Shown: positions 51,461-60,039 of the stretch, piece by piece
How positions within the stretch are numbered: the first letter of the stretch is position 1
Layout: the number at the start of each line of letters is the position of its first letter
NCBI GenBank assembly: GCA_910575155.1
Contig: CAJTDX010000004.1
Location: 1 to 64,000, forward strand
Length of the DNA stretch: 64,000 nucleotides
Direction of reading: 5' to 3'
From: Lachnospiraceae bacterium
GTDB taxonomy: Bacteria; Bacillota; Clostridia; Lachnospirales; Lachnospiraceae
Translations under genes and position numbers: made by a program
The notes under the pieces: generated by a model
Seen by the model: the letters and a program-made list of their open reading frames with translations, nothing else
What the model was told of the DNA's origin: nothing
Database searches by the model: none

Positions 51461-52144
51461 ATGAAAGAGAAATTAAAAGAGTTTTTGTATCGTTATCGGC
51501 ATGGATGGATCTTGTCATATTTTCTGATCTATGTTACGTGGTTTGCCTGGCTTGAACAGACAGTAACCAGGCGGTTTCATGTGATTCATTTGGCGGTGGA
51601 TGATTATATACCCTTTGTTGAGATCTTTATCATACCATATCTGTTGTGGTTTGGATATGTGGCGGTTGCGGTTGCGTGGTTCTTTTTCAAAGACGTCCAG
51701 GATTATTATAAGCTGTGTATTTTTCTGTTTGTGGGCATGACGGTATTTCTGGTGGTTTCGACCGTTTATCCTCATGGCCATTATCTTCGTCCCAGAGTTT
51801 TTGAGAGAGATAATATTTTTATAACGTTAGTGAAGGGCTTATATCTGATTGACACGCCTACGAATTTGTTTCCCAGTATTCATGTCTATAATTCTCTGGG
51901 CGTTCATCTGGCAGTAATAAACAGTGAAAAATTAAAAGAAAAAAGATGGCTCAGGAGAGGATCGTTTGTTTTGATGAGCGCAATTATTGCTTCCACCATG
52001 TTCCTGAAGCAGCATTCTGTATTTGATGTGATTACCGGATGCGTGATGGCGCTTGTAATGTATACTTTAGTATATGCAAAAGACTGGCAGTTTGGCAGAA
52101 AACATGTTTATGGAAGAAGAGAACGAGTGCCCGGAATCAGATAA
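51461..52144 (+). CDS. PAP2-superfamily phosphatase
   Basis: A 227-residue membrane phosphatase with five or six membrane segments. The PAP2 motifs are present: a first motif around GHYLRPRVF, LFPSIHVYNSLGVH (second motif with His) and FLKQHSVFDVITGC (third motif with catalytic His and Asp). Likely substrates are lipid phosphates such as phosphatidate or undecaprenyl pyrophosphate. AAGTGAAAGGTTTTT precedes the ATG. Confidence 0.87.
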   Translation: MKEKLKEFLYRYRHGWILSYFLIYVTWFAWLEQTVTRRFHVIHLAVDDYIPFVEIFIIPYLLWFGYVAVAVAWFFFKDVQDYYKLCIFLFVGMTVFLVVSTVYPHGHYLRPRVFERDNIFITLVKGLYLIDTPTNLFPSIHVYNSLGVHLAVINSEKLKEKRWLRRGSFVLMSAIIASTMFLKQHSVFDVITGCVMALVMYTLVYAKDWQFGRKHVYGRRERVPGIR

Positions 52145-52215
52145 ATGACAACGTTTTGATAGAAGCAGAAAGCTTGTTGGTATGCGTTTCATGTTGATTT
52201 TGTGAAAAAAAGAAG

Positions 52216-52310
52216 CGCCGCCGGAGAATCCTGCAGAGCAGGATTCTTTGTTCTCTTATAGGAAAGACCTTATCACGCTAATGCGTGAAAGTATCTTTCC
52301 TATAAGAGAA
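52216..52310. repeat. Mosaic intergenic repeat, copy 4
   Basis: 52221-52268 matches 10881-10927 closely (GAATCCTGCAGAGCAGGATTC then TATAGGAAAGAC). The following palindrome TATAGGAAAGACC ... GTGAAAGTATCTTTCCTATA relates to the copy at 22395. Located in the 500-base gap after the PAP2 gene. Confidence 0.7.
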
Positions 52311-52370
52311 AAATAATATGCGCGTTCATACGAATAGTGCATGTCGCTGTGTGACCGCATACGATGCAGA

Positions 52371-52416
52371 AAAGCAGCCAGGACCCTCAAGAATGAGGGA
52401 TCTGGCTGCTTTGTTC
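52371..52416. terminator. Bidirectional terminator at tRNA-Pro
   Basis: AAAGCAGCCAGGACCCTC pairs with GAGGGATCTGGCTGCTTT. On the reverse strand it follows the tRNA and ends in TTTTC; on the forward strand it can end the PAP2 transcript. Confidence 0.8.
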
Positions 52417-52440
52417 GTTTGAAAATTGAGTAACAAAAAA

Positions 52441-52516
52441 TCGGGGTAACAGGATTCGAACCTGCGACCTCACGGCCCCCAGCCGTGCGCTCTAGCCAAG
52501 CTGAGCCATACCCCGA
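52441..52516 (-). tRNA. tRNA-Pro (anticodon GGG)
   Basis: The 76-base reverse-strand sequence folds into a full cloverleaf: acceptor TCGGGGT pairs with ACCCCGA, the anticodon stem CACGG/CCGTG encloses the loop CTGGGGG (anticodon GGG), and the T arm contains GGTTCGAATCC. CCA is not encoded. A T run follows directly on that strand, then the strong hairpin at 52371. Confidence 0.95.
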
Positions 52517-52582
52517 AACAAAATCTATTATATCATCAGGTTAATAGGTTGTCAACGGTAAATTTTGATAAACAGAAATTGT

Positions 52583-52610
52583 TTGACTTTATGTAAAATA
52601 GAATTATAAT
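52583..52610 (+). promoter_or_regulatory. Sigma-A promoter of the L,D-transpeptidase gene
   Basis: TTGACT at 52583 and TATAAT at 52605 with a 16-base spacer, 36 bases before the ATG. Confidence 0.65.
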
Positions 52611-52646
52611 GGTAGAGTATACTAAGAAGAAGGGCAGAAATAAAAT

Positions 52647-54119
52647 ATGGATACGACAGAAAAAATGGAGATAAAGCAACGGATTTTTTGGGGTATTATA
52701 GGGATTGTCCTGATATTTTTTCTGATATACTTAGGATTTGCGGCTTTTTACAGTTCCCATTTCCTTCCGGGCACTACAATCAACGGAGTGGATGCTTCCG
52801 GGAAAGATGTGAGAGCAGTGGAGGAGCAGATTGCGCAGGAAATGAACGCGTATGAGATTAAGATTGAGGCGCGGGAAGGCAGGACGGAAGTATTAAAGGG
52901 CGAAGATATCGTACTAAAACCGATTTTTGACGGATCTATTCAAAAGGAATTAAAGGATCAGGACTGTTTTATATGGCCGGCGTCATTTTTTCAGGAATTC
53001 CCGATTCAGATAGAGACGATGGTATTTTTTGATAAAAATGCATTGGAACGTAAAGTGGGAACGCTGAAGATTTTCAATAAAAATAAGATGAAGAAGCCGG
53101 AAGACGCGGTGATATCTGCATATTCCAAAGAAGAGGGCTACAAAATTATTCCGGAAAAAGAGGGTACGACAGTTCAGACAGAGAAGTTTATGGATGTGCT
53201 GCGAAGAGCGATCCTGAAACTTGAGGATTCGGTTTCTCTGGAGGAAGCAGACTGTTATGCGAAACCCAGACGAACCGCTCAGTCCAAAAAGCTGAAAAAG
53301 CTGGTAAAAATTATGAATAAATATGTGGGGACCGCTGTTACATATCAATTTGGAAAAAAAGAAGTGGTTTTAGACGGGGAGACGATCAGCCAGTGGATTT
53401 CCATAAATGAAAAAGATGAGGCGGAATTATCGGTGGAACATGTTGCGGCTTATGTAAGCCAGATGGCAGAGAAATGGGATACGGCGGGGAAGCCTAAGAA
53501 GCTTAATTCTTCTTATGAGGTGGAAGTTACAGTCGATGGCGGAGATTATGGATGGCGGATTGATCAGGAAAAAGAGACAGAGATTCTGGCGCAGATTATC
53601 AGAGAGGGGCAGACTGTTACCAGAGAGCCGGAATATTCCAAATGGGCACACAGCCGTGGGAAAAATGATTATGGAGACACATATGTGGAAGTAAATCTTG
53701 GTCTGCAGCATTTGTTTTACTATAAGAACGGGGAGTTGGTTCTGGAGACGGATTTTGTATCTGGGAATGAGGCAAAAAAGTGGAATACTCCGGAAGGAGC
53801 TTTTGGATTGTATTATAAAGAGAGAAATCGCACGTTAAGAGGAGAGGGATATGCTACGCCGGTTTCCTATTGGATGCCTTTTAATGGCGGCGTCGGGTTC
53901 CACGACGCAAAGTGGAGAAGAAGCTTTGGAGGAAGCCATTATAAGCAAAACGGTTCTCACGGATGTGTCAATCTTCCCTACAGCGCTGCAAAAACGCTGT
54001 ATGAAAATATTGAAGCAGGATGTGCGATACTGGTCTATGATCTGCAGGAAGCTGAGATTGCAGAGGCGAAAGAAAAAGCCGGGAAGACGGCCGAGATCAC
54101 TGCGTCCGCCCGTTACTAA
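52647..54119 (+). CDS. L,D-transpeptidase with peptidoglycan-binding-like repeats
   Basis: A 490-residue membrane-anchored enzyme: one membrane segment (residues about 13-35), two putative peptidoglycan-binding domains of the PG_binding_4 type (about 45-160 and 215-320), then a YkuD catalytic domain. The active site is GVGFHDAKWRRSFGGSHYKQ followed by NGSHGCVNLP, with the nucleophile Cys at about residue 440 and the His in HGC. It forms 3-3 cross-links or attaches proteins in peptidoglycan, so it could contribute to beta-lactam tolerance. A coiled Glu/Ala/Lys tail follows the domain. Confidence 0.9.
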   Translation: MDTTEKMEIKQRIFWGIIGIVLIFFLIYLGFAAFYSSHFLPGTTINGVDASGKDVRAVEEQIAQEMNAYEIKIEAREGRTEVLKGEDIVLKPIFDGSIQKELKDQDCFIWPASFFQEFPIQIETMVFFDKNALERKVGTLKIFNKNKMKKPEDAVISAYSKEEGYKIIPEKEGTTVQTEKFMDVLRRAILKLEDSVSLEEADCYAKPRRTAQSKKLKKLVKIMNKYVGTAVTYQFGKKEVVLDGETISQWISINEKDEAELSVEHVAAYVSQMAEKWDTAGKPKKLNSSYEVEVTVDGGDYGWRIDQEKETEILAQIIREGQTVTREPEYSKWAHSRGKNDYGDTYVEVNLGLQHLFYYKNGELVLETDFVSGNEAKKWNTPEGAFGLYYKERNRTLRGEGYATPVSYWMPFNGGVGFHDAKWRRSFGGSHYKQNGSHGCVNLPYSAAKTLYENIEAGCAILVYDLQEAEIAEAKEKAGKTAEITASARY

Positions 54120-54183
54120 AGTAATTGTGAATTCAATCAGACCAAAGTTGTGATTTATGTAGAAAATATTCTCGTTCAGGCGG

Positions 54184-54212
54184 TTGTATTTTGTGCAATT
54201 ACACGGTATAAT
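54184..54212 (+). promoter_or_regulatory. Candidate promoter of the GH53-like gene
   Basis: TTGTAT and TATAAT (54207) separated by 17 bases, leaving a leader of about 200 bases. Apart from this, nothing is recognised in the 294-base gap. Confidence 0.5.
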
Positions 54213-54413
54213 AATAGCAGACAAAAAAATATATTTTATTTGCCATGCGCTTGCAATAATAATGCCGATGAATTTTATGATTGGGAAAAGGGTTTGTTTT
54301 TTCGGCGGCAGGCAAAGGCAGCTGCGTCGAAAAGGTGTCGTTCAGGCGTCTCGTCGGAGTTAAATTTGACGGGCATTTGTGACAGTATTCAAAAGAAAAA
54401 GAGGTAGAGGGTT

Positions 54414-55547
54414 ATGGGAAAGATTTCAGAAAAAATGAAATTTATCAAAGGAATGGACGTTTCCACGCTTTTAGAACTGGAAGCATTTGGAGCTAAATTT
54501 CAGGATGCAGATGGGGATGAAAGGGATGTATTGTCTGTTTTACAGGAATATGGTACGAATGCGGTAAGGCTGCGATTGTGGAATCATCCATATTCCCAGG
54601 AGGGAGAACCTTATGGGGGCGGCACCAATGATATGAATTCTGTGATTTCTCTGGCAAGGCGGGTCCGGGAGCGCGGTATGTATTTTTTATTGGACGTGCA
54701 TTACAGTGATTTCTGGGCAGACGCAGAAAGACAAATCAAACCAAAAGCGTGGGCGGATTTTACGGGAAAGCGTCTGGAATATGCGGTCTATGATTATACC
54801 CTTGCTATGCTGCGGAATTTCAGAACAGAGGGAGTTTTTCCGGATATGATCCAGATCGGCAATGCGTTGTCAAACGGTTTGCTGTGGCCGGATGGGAAGT
54901 ATCCTAATTATGAAAATATTGCCTGGTTTGTCAGCGCCGGGATTCGTGCTGTGCGGGCAGCAGACCGGGATATGCCTATTATGATTCATTTGGGAAACGG
55001 CGTCAGCAACGCTTTGTACCGGGAGTGGTTTGACAATTATTTTGAAAACGATGGTCTGGATTTTGATATCATAGGTTTGTCTTATTTTCCTCGTTTACAT
55101 GGTTCTTTAAAGGATCTGGAGCATAATATGTGTGATCTGGCAGAACGCTATGGTAAGGAGCTGATTATAGCGGAGGTTTCTGCCGGGTATACGATGGAAG
55201 ATGATACTCAAAATAAGAATCTTAAACCAGGCGGGCATATGGAAATGGCAGAGAATCCTGTTTTGACAAAACAAATGGAATATCCAGCGACGAAAAAGGG
55301 TCAGGCAGATTTTATGGAAGTATTAATGAACAAGATTGCCAGAGTGCCCAAAGGACTGGGGAGGGGATTTTTCTACTGGGAGCCGGCATGGATTCCCGTG
55401 GAAGGCAGCGGCTGGGCAACACAGGCTTCTCTGAAATATATAAAGGATTCAGAACCGTGCGGCAATAAATGGGCGAACCAGGCGTTGTTTGATTATGAGG
55501 GGCGGCCTCTTCCGGCATTGGATGTGATTAAAAAATTTAAAATCTGA
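54414..55547 (+). CDS. GH53 endo-galactanase-like protein lacking the acid/base Glu
   Basis: A 377-residue TIM-barrel protein of glycoside hydrolase family 53 (arabinogalactan endo-1,4-beta-galactanase). FIKGMDVSTLLELEAFGAKF, NAVRLRLWNHPY, DVHYSDFWAD, QIKPKAWADFTGK and SNGLLWPDGKYPNYENIAWF are family features. The catalytic acid/base lies in the motif GNE of active enzymes; here it is QIGNALSNG, so Ala at about residue 151 (GCG). The nucleophile Glu seems kept in IIAEVSAGYT (about 254). No signal peptide is present, so the protein is cytoplasmic. It may be inactive, or may have a binding or altered role. AAAAAGAGGTAGAGGGTT precedes the ATG. Confidence 0.8.
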   Translation: MGKISEKMKFIKGMDVSTLLELEAFGAKFQDADGDERDVLSVLQEYGTNAVRLRLWNHPYSQEGEPYGGGTNDMNSVISLARRVRERGMYFLLDVHYSDFWADAERQIKPKAWADFTGKRLEYAVYDYTLAMLRNFRTEGVFPDMIQIGNALSNGLLWPDGKYPNYENIAWFVSAGIRAVRAADRDMPIMIHLGNGVSNALYREWFDNYFENDGLDFDIIGLSYFPRLHGSLKDLEHNMCDLAERYGKELIIAEVSAGYTMEDDTQNKNLKPGGHMEMAENPVLTKQMEYPATKKGQADFMEVLMNKIARVPKGLGRGFFYWEPAWIPVEGSGWATQASLKYIKDSEPCGNKWANQALFDYEGRPLPALDVIKKFKI

Positions 55548-55620
55548 TTAAAAGTTGATTGTGTGAAAAAACGGTAGTATACAGAAATATATCAGATGTT
55601 GCAATTGAACTGCTTATGAG

Positions 55621-55665
55621 GGCGTCAAAAGAGTATTTAAGTTTATGTTCTTTTGGCGTCTTTCC
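55621..55665 (+). terminator. Terminator after GH53-like gene
   Basis: GGCGTCAAAAGA pairs with TCTTTTGGCGTC (with two G-U pairs) and is followed by TTTCCTT. Confidence 0.65.
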
Positions 55666-55776
55666 TTATGAAAAGTATGTTTTGTTGTCAGATCTGTAAT
55701 ATGATTTCTCAATTAAAAAGTTATAGCAAATCAACAGAGCCTGCACTCTTTAGCGGCAGTGTTTATGCAGATGTGA

Positions 55777-56313
55777 TCATAGCGGCAATAATTCATGCTG
55801 CTTTAGTAGTTCAAGAACTGTTTCCATTTCATCATCAAGTTTATGGAGATCGCGTCTGATGTCTCTTTCGGCTATTTTTACATCAAGTTTCAGATCATCA
55901 AGTTTTTTTGATGTAATGTCTTGTTTCATCTCCATTACAGCTATTCTGCCTTCCAGCTTGTCCAGCCTGATGTCCGTCTTATTGAGTCTGTTTTCTACGT
56001 TGCCGAGTCTGTTTTCTACGTTGCCGAGTCTGTCTTCTACGTTGTTAAGTCTGTTCTCTACGTTGTTGAGTTTGTCCTCTACGTTGTTGAGTTTGTCCTC
56101 TACGTTGTTGAGTCTGTCTTCTACGTTGTTGAGTCTGTCTTCTACGTTGTTGAGTCTGTCTTCTACGTTGCCGAGTCTGTCTTCTACGTTGCCGAGTCTG
56201 TCCTCTATATTGTTCAGCCTGATGTCCATCTTGTCCAGTCGTTCATTTATAGGGTGTAAGCTGTTATCAAGCAGTTGGCCAATTGCTTTTAAATCTTCGT
56301 TTGTCAGCGCCAT
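55777..56313 (-). CDS. Heptad-repeat coiled-coil protein
   Basis: A 178-residue protein dominated by about a dozen near-perfect 7-residue repeats of the form L-N-N-V-E-D-R / L-G-N-V-E-N-R, preceded by MALTNEDLKAIGQLLDNSLH and followed by a second helical region (KKLDDLKLDVKIAERDIRRD). The result is one long parallel coiled coil with Leu/Val at a/d positions. No membrane segment is present. I use the ATG at 56313, after AAAGGAGGAATCAT. Similar proteins occur in Clostridia, but their function is not known; structural or scaffold use is likely. Confidence 0.8.
   Translation of the reverse strand: MALTNEDLKAIGQLLDNSLHPINERLDKMDIRLNNIEDRLGNVEDRLGNVEDRLNNVEDRLNNVEDRLNNVEDKLNNVEDKLNNVENRLNNVEDRLGNVENRLGNVENRLNKTDIRLDKLEGRIAVMEMKQDITSKKLDDLKLDVKIAERDIRRDLHKLDDEMETVLELLKQHELLPL
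55978..56219. repeat. 21-bp tandem repeat array within the coiled-coil gene
   Basis: About eleven to twelve 21-base units (ACGTTGTTGAGTCTGTC and variants) run head to tail, each encoding one heptad. Neighbouring units are identical or differ in one or two bases, so unit number can change by slippage without breaking the frame. Confidence 0.9.
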
Positions 56314-56535
56314 ATGATTCCTCCTTTCAGAAATTTTATTTAAGTAAAAGCAGTATACCATATTCAAGGCATGAAGTCTACAGAATTATATGCTGTTTTG
56401 ACAGTTAAATGCGGGTGTTTTATTTACTGGGACAGTTCTGTTTTTTATTGAGGGAATGTACCTCTTTTTTTTTTCAATTATTCGTGATAGAATGGAACAG
56501 TATTGTTTGAAAAATCACAGAAAGAGGATGATGAG

Positions 56536-57735
56536 ATGATATCTAAGAAAATGCAGGAAGCAGTGGCAAACAGCTCGGCGATCCGCGCCATGTTTCTGGA
56601 AGGAAAAGAAATGGCGGCGAAAGTCGGGGCAGAGAACGTATATGATTTCAGTCTGGGGAATCCTATGACGCCAGTTCCGGCAGAATACAATCAGGCGATT
56701 ATAGATGCAGTAAAAAATGAGAGTTCCCTGGAACTTCACGGTTATATGGATAATGCAGGATATCCGGAAACCAGGAAAGCGGTGGCAGAAAATCTTAATA
56801 AACGTTTTGCAACAGCGTTTGAAGAGAAACAGATCGTGATGACAGTGGGCGCGGCGGGAGCGCTTAACGTGGTTTTTAAGACCATTTTGGATCCGGGAGA
56901 TGAAGTACTGGCCCTGGCGCCCTATTTTGGAGAATACCGTGGGTATGTGGCAAATCATCAGGGGATTTTAAAGGAGGTAACACCGGAACTTGAGACGTTC
57001 CAGCCGGATTTTCAGGACTTTGAACAGAAAATTACAGAGAAGACCCGCGCTGTGATTATCAATAATCCGGTAAATCCCACAGGAGTTATCTATTCAGAGG
57101 AAACGATTCAGAAAATGGCGGCAATTCTGGAGAAAAAGCAGAATGATTATGGACGTGAGATATTTATGGTATCTGACGAGCCTTACCGCGAGCTGGTCTA
57201 TGATGGAACTCAGGTTCCATTTCTGACAAACTATTATGATAATACGTTTGTGACCTATTCGTTCAGCAAGTCCCTTTCGATTCCGGGAGAGAGAATCGGT
57301 TATATTGCAGTCTGCCCGCAGATGGCGGATTGTGAGCAGGTATGCAGCGGTCTGTCCGTGGCAAACCGGATGCTGGGATTTGTCAATGCTCCCTCGCTGA
57401 TGCAGAAAGCATTAATCAGGGCCATTGATTCTACGACCGATGTGGCATATTATGACAGAAACCGGAAATTGATTTATGGTAAATTGACAGAGCTTGGATT
57501 TCAGTGCGTGAAACCTCAGGGAACGTTTTATCTGTTCCTCAAATCTCCGGATGCTGAAGAGAAAAAATTTGTAGAAGAGGCCAAAAAATATCATATTCTT
57601 TTGGTCGGAGGCGCTACCTTTGCCTGTCCAGGTTTTGTGCGCCTTGCCTATTGTGTTTCCTATGAGATGATCGAGCGTTCTCTGCCGGCTTTTGAGAAAC
57701 TGGCAAAAGCATATGGGCTGACTCGACAGAAGTAA
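56536..57735 (+). CDS. Pyridoxal-phosphate aminotransferase (class I/II)
   Basis: A 399-residue fold-type I aminotransferase, aspartate-aminotransferase-like. VGAAGALNVVFKTILDPGDE, INNPVNPTGVIYSEETI, SDEPYRELVYDG and the PLP Lys motif SFSKSLSIPGERIGY are clear. I start at the ATG at 56536; an upstream in-frame ATG lacks a better site. hisC follows after 19 bases. The amino-acid substrate is uncertain. Confidence 0.9.
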   Translation: MISKKMQEAVANSSAIRAMFLEGKEMAAKVGAENVYDFSLGNPMTPVPAEYNQAIIDAVKNESSLELHGYMDNAGYPETRKAVAENLNKRFATAFEEKQIVMTVGAAGALNVVFKTILDPGDEVLALAPYFGEYRGYVANHQGILKEVTPELETFQPDFQDFEQKITEKTRAVIINNPVNPTGVIYSEETIQKMAAILEKKQNDYGREIFMVSDEPYRELVYDGTQVPFLTNYYDNTFVTYSFSKSLSIPGERIGYIAVCPQMADCEQVCSGLSVANRMLGFVNAPSLMQKALIRAIDSTTDVAYYDRNRKLIYGKLTELGFQCVKPQGTFYLFLKSPDAEEKKFVEEAKKYHILLVGGATFACPGFVRLAYCVSYEMIERSLPAFEKLAKAYGLTRQK

Positions 57736-57754
57736 AATAGCCGGGAGGGATAAT

Positions 57755-58819
57755 ATGGCAGCATGGGAAGAAAATGTGCGGAAGGTAATTCCCTATACGC
57801 CGGGTGAACAGCCTCTTCGTACAGATATTATTAAATTAAATACCAATGAAAATCCATATCCGCCGTCGCCAAAAGCGCTGGAGGTTCTGCGCAGTATAGA
57901 CAGGGAGGCGCTGAGGAAATATCCTGATCCTGAGGCGAAAGAGCTTACAGAAGAGCTTGCCGGATATTATAGTGTAAAGCCCTGTCAGGTTTTTGCAGGA
58001 GTAGGGTCTGACGATGTGCTGGCAATGAGTTTTCTAACTTTTTTTAATGGAAAGAAACCGATTTTATTTCCCGACATCACGTATTCTTTTTATGATGTAT
58101 GGGCCGATTTGTACCAGATTCCTTACGAGTGCCAGCCGCTGGATGATAAGTTTGAGATCCGGCCGGAGGATTATAAAAAAGACTGCGGGGGTATTGTGAT
58201 TCCCAATCCCAATGCCCCGACCGGAGTGGAAAAAGATTTGTCAGAAATAGAAGAGATCATAGCTGCAAATCGTGATGTAATTGTGATCATTGACGAGGCA
58301 TATATTGATTTTGGAGGAACATCTGCAGTAAAGCTGCTGCCCCGATATGATAATCTGCTTGTAGTGCAGACATTTTCCAAATCCAGAAGCCTTGCGGGCA
58401 TGAGAATTGGCTATGCATTTGGAAATGAAAAATTGATAAAATATCTCAATGACGTGAAGTATTCGTTTAATTCCTATACGATGAATACAGTTGCCGCGGC
58501 CATGGGAGCTGCCGCTGTAAGGGACGACGTATATTTCAGGGAAACCATTGATAAAATTGTTTCCACAAGGGAGTGGACAAAGAAGGAACTTGCCAGGCTG
58601 GGATTTACATTTCCGGATTCGAAAAGTAATTTTATCTTTGCAAGTCATGCCGGATGCCCGGCCGCAGAACTGTTTGAGGCATTGAAGGCCCAGGGGATCT
58701 ATGTAAGGTATTTTGCTAAACCGAGAATAGATAATTATCTGCGGATTACCATTGGGACAGATCGGGAGATGAAGGTGTTGGTTGAATTTTTAGAACAGTT
58801 TTTAGGAGAAAATGTATGA
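57755..58819 (+). CDS. hisC: Histidinol-phosphate aminotransferase
   Basis: A 354-residue PLP enzyme: RKVIPYTPGEQP, IKLNTNENPYPPSPKA, YPDPEAKELTEELA, VIPNPNAPTGVE, VIIDEAYIDFGG, the PLP Lys in FSKSRSLAGMRIGYA, and C-terminal YVRYFAKPRIDNYLRITIGT. These are standard HisC signatures. No other his genes are here, so it may act in histidine synthesis or as an aromatic aminotransferase. CCGGGAGGGATAAT precedes the ATG. Its stop overlaps the next start. Confidence 0.88.
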   Translation: MAAWEENVRKVIPYTPGEQPLRTDIIKLNTNENPYPPSPKALEVLRSIDREALRKYPDPEAKELTEELAGYYSVKPCQVFAGVGSDDVLAMSFLTFFNGKKPILFPDITYSFYDVWADLYQIPYECQPLDDKFEIRPEDYKKDCGGIVIPNPNAPTGVEKDLSEIEEIIAANRDVIVIIDEAYIDFGGTSAVKLLPRYDNLLVVQTFSKSRSLAGMRIGYAFGNEKLIKYLNDVKYSFNSYTMNTVAAAMGAAAVRDDVYFRETIDKIVSTREWTKKELARLGFTFPDSKSNFIFASHAGCPAAELFEALKAQGIYVRYFAKPRIDNYLRITIGTDREMKVLVEFLEQFLGENV

Positions 58820-59664
58820 TTAAAATGATTTTAAAAGGCGTGATGATGGGAGTGGCGAACATTATTCCCGGAGTCAGCGGCGGAACAATGGCAGTCTCTA
58901 TGGGCATCTATGATAAAATGATCCATGCGGCAACACATTTGTTTTCTGAATTTAAAAAGAGTATGCAGATACTGATTCCGATTGTTATTGGAATGGCTCT
59001 GGGAATTGTAGCGCTGGCGCGGATTATAGAGTATATGTTTGATAAAGTGCCTTTTCAGACGAATCTGCTGTTTATCGGCCTGATTGTGGGAGGGCTTCCG
59101 GCGATCACTGGAAAGGTGAAAGGCAAAACCATTCGTCTCAGTCATATCCTTGCGTTTCTTTTATTTTTTGCATTGGTGGCGGGGCTTGCTCTGTTGGGAG
59201 AACAGGAGGGAACTGCGGCTGATTTGAGTTTTAGCGCGGTAAATGTTGTGAAAATATTCGGCGTGGGGATTGTGGCCTCCGCCACTATGGTAATTCCCGG
59301 AGTCAGCGGCTCTATGATGCTGATGCTGATGGGATATTATAATCCGGTGTTAAGTGAAATAAATGAATTTATTGATAATCTCATTTCATTTCATGTGCCG
59401 GGCCTTTTAGAGGGATGCAAAGTGCTGGTGCCCTTTGGGCTTGGCGTAGTTGTGGGAATTTTTGCGATTGCCAAAGCAATTGAGATTATTTTTGAAAAAT
59501 TTCCGGAGATTGCGTATTGGGCAATTATTGGTTTGATTGTGGCGTCGCCGGTAGCAATCTTTCTGATGAACAGTTTTGGAACCATTACGTTGCTGACTGT
59601 GATTACAGGGATCGCTGCTCTGGCGGCAGGCGTGATTATTTCCCTGAAATTGGGGGAAGAGTAG
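58816..59664 (+). CDS. DUF368 membrane protein (undecaprenyl-phosphate translocase family)
   Basis: A 282-residue polytopic protein with about eight membrane segments. It carries the DUF368 motif twice: MGVANIIPGVSGGTMAVSMG at the start and VASATMVIPGVSGSMMLMLM in the middle, the inverted-repeat halves of the family. DUF368 proteins (PopT) have been identified as flippases that recycle undecaprenyl phosphate, the carrier for cell-wall precursors. ATG overlaps the hisC stop, indicating coupling, with TTAGGAGAAAATGT before it. Confidence 0.9.
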   Translation: MIKMILKGVMMGVANIIPGVSGGTMAVSMGIYDKMIHAATHLFSEFKKSMQILIPIVIGMALGIVALARIIEYMFDKVPFQTNLLFIGLIVGGLPAITGKVKGKTIRLSHILAFLLFFALVAGLALLGEQEGTAADLSFSAVNVVKIFGVGIVASATMVIPGVSGSMMLMLMGYYNPVLSEINEFIDNLISFHVPGLLEGCKVLVPFGLGVVVGIFAIAKAIEIIFEKFPEIAYWAIIGLIVASPVAIFLMNSFGTITLLTVITGIAALAAGVIISLKLGEE

Positions 59665-59667
59665 AAT

Positions 59668-59946
59668 ATGGCAGTATTTCAGATAGATGTAAAGTATTTA
59701 TTTCCAGGATATGTGTGCCTGATGAATGCGGCGGGATTTCTGCTGATGGGAATGGATAAATGGAAGGCGAAACATAAAAAATGGCGGATTGCAGAGAAAA
59801 CATTTTTTATGGTCGGCATACTGGGAGGAAGTCTGGGTACCTGGGTCGGAATGTATGCGTTTCGCCATAAAACCAGACATTGGTATTTTGTGGTGGGAAT
59901 GCCGCTGATTTTAGGTCTGCAGATTTTATTATACAGCATTTTATGA
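59668..59946 (+). CDS. DUF1294 small membrane protein
   Basis: A 92-residue protein with three membrane segments: YLFPGYVCLMNAAGFLLMGM, then DKWKAKHKKWRIAEKTFF (the conserved DUF1294 D-K-x-x-A/K motif), then GGSLGTWVGMYAFRHKTRHW and a final segment. Function of DUF1294 is unknown. It begins 3 bases after the DUF368 stop, within the same operon, with GGGGGAAGAGTAGAAT before the ATG. Confidence 0.9.
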   Translation: MAVFQIDVKYLFPGYVCLMNAAGFLLMGMDKWKAKHKKWRIAEKTFFMVGILGGSLGTWVGMYAFRHKTRHWYFVVGMPLILGLQILLYSIL

Positions 59947-60039
59947 TTGACATTTAAAATGTAAAATTATATCATTAATGCGAAATATGCATTTGCCAAA
60001 AGAGTTACAAAAATATACAGAGATGAAAGGAAAAGAAAC

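Noticed and set aside
55978-56219. Regular short repeats resembling a CRISPR array
   Set aside because: Units are 21 bases, directly adjacent without unique spacers, and in frame with a coiled-coil gene; there are no cas genes.
55859-56317. Long forward-strand Ser/Leu-rich open frame over the repeat array
   Set aside because: It is the antisense shadow of the heptad-repeat gene and has no ribosome site.
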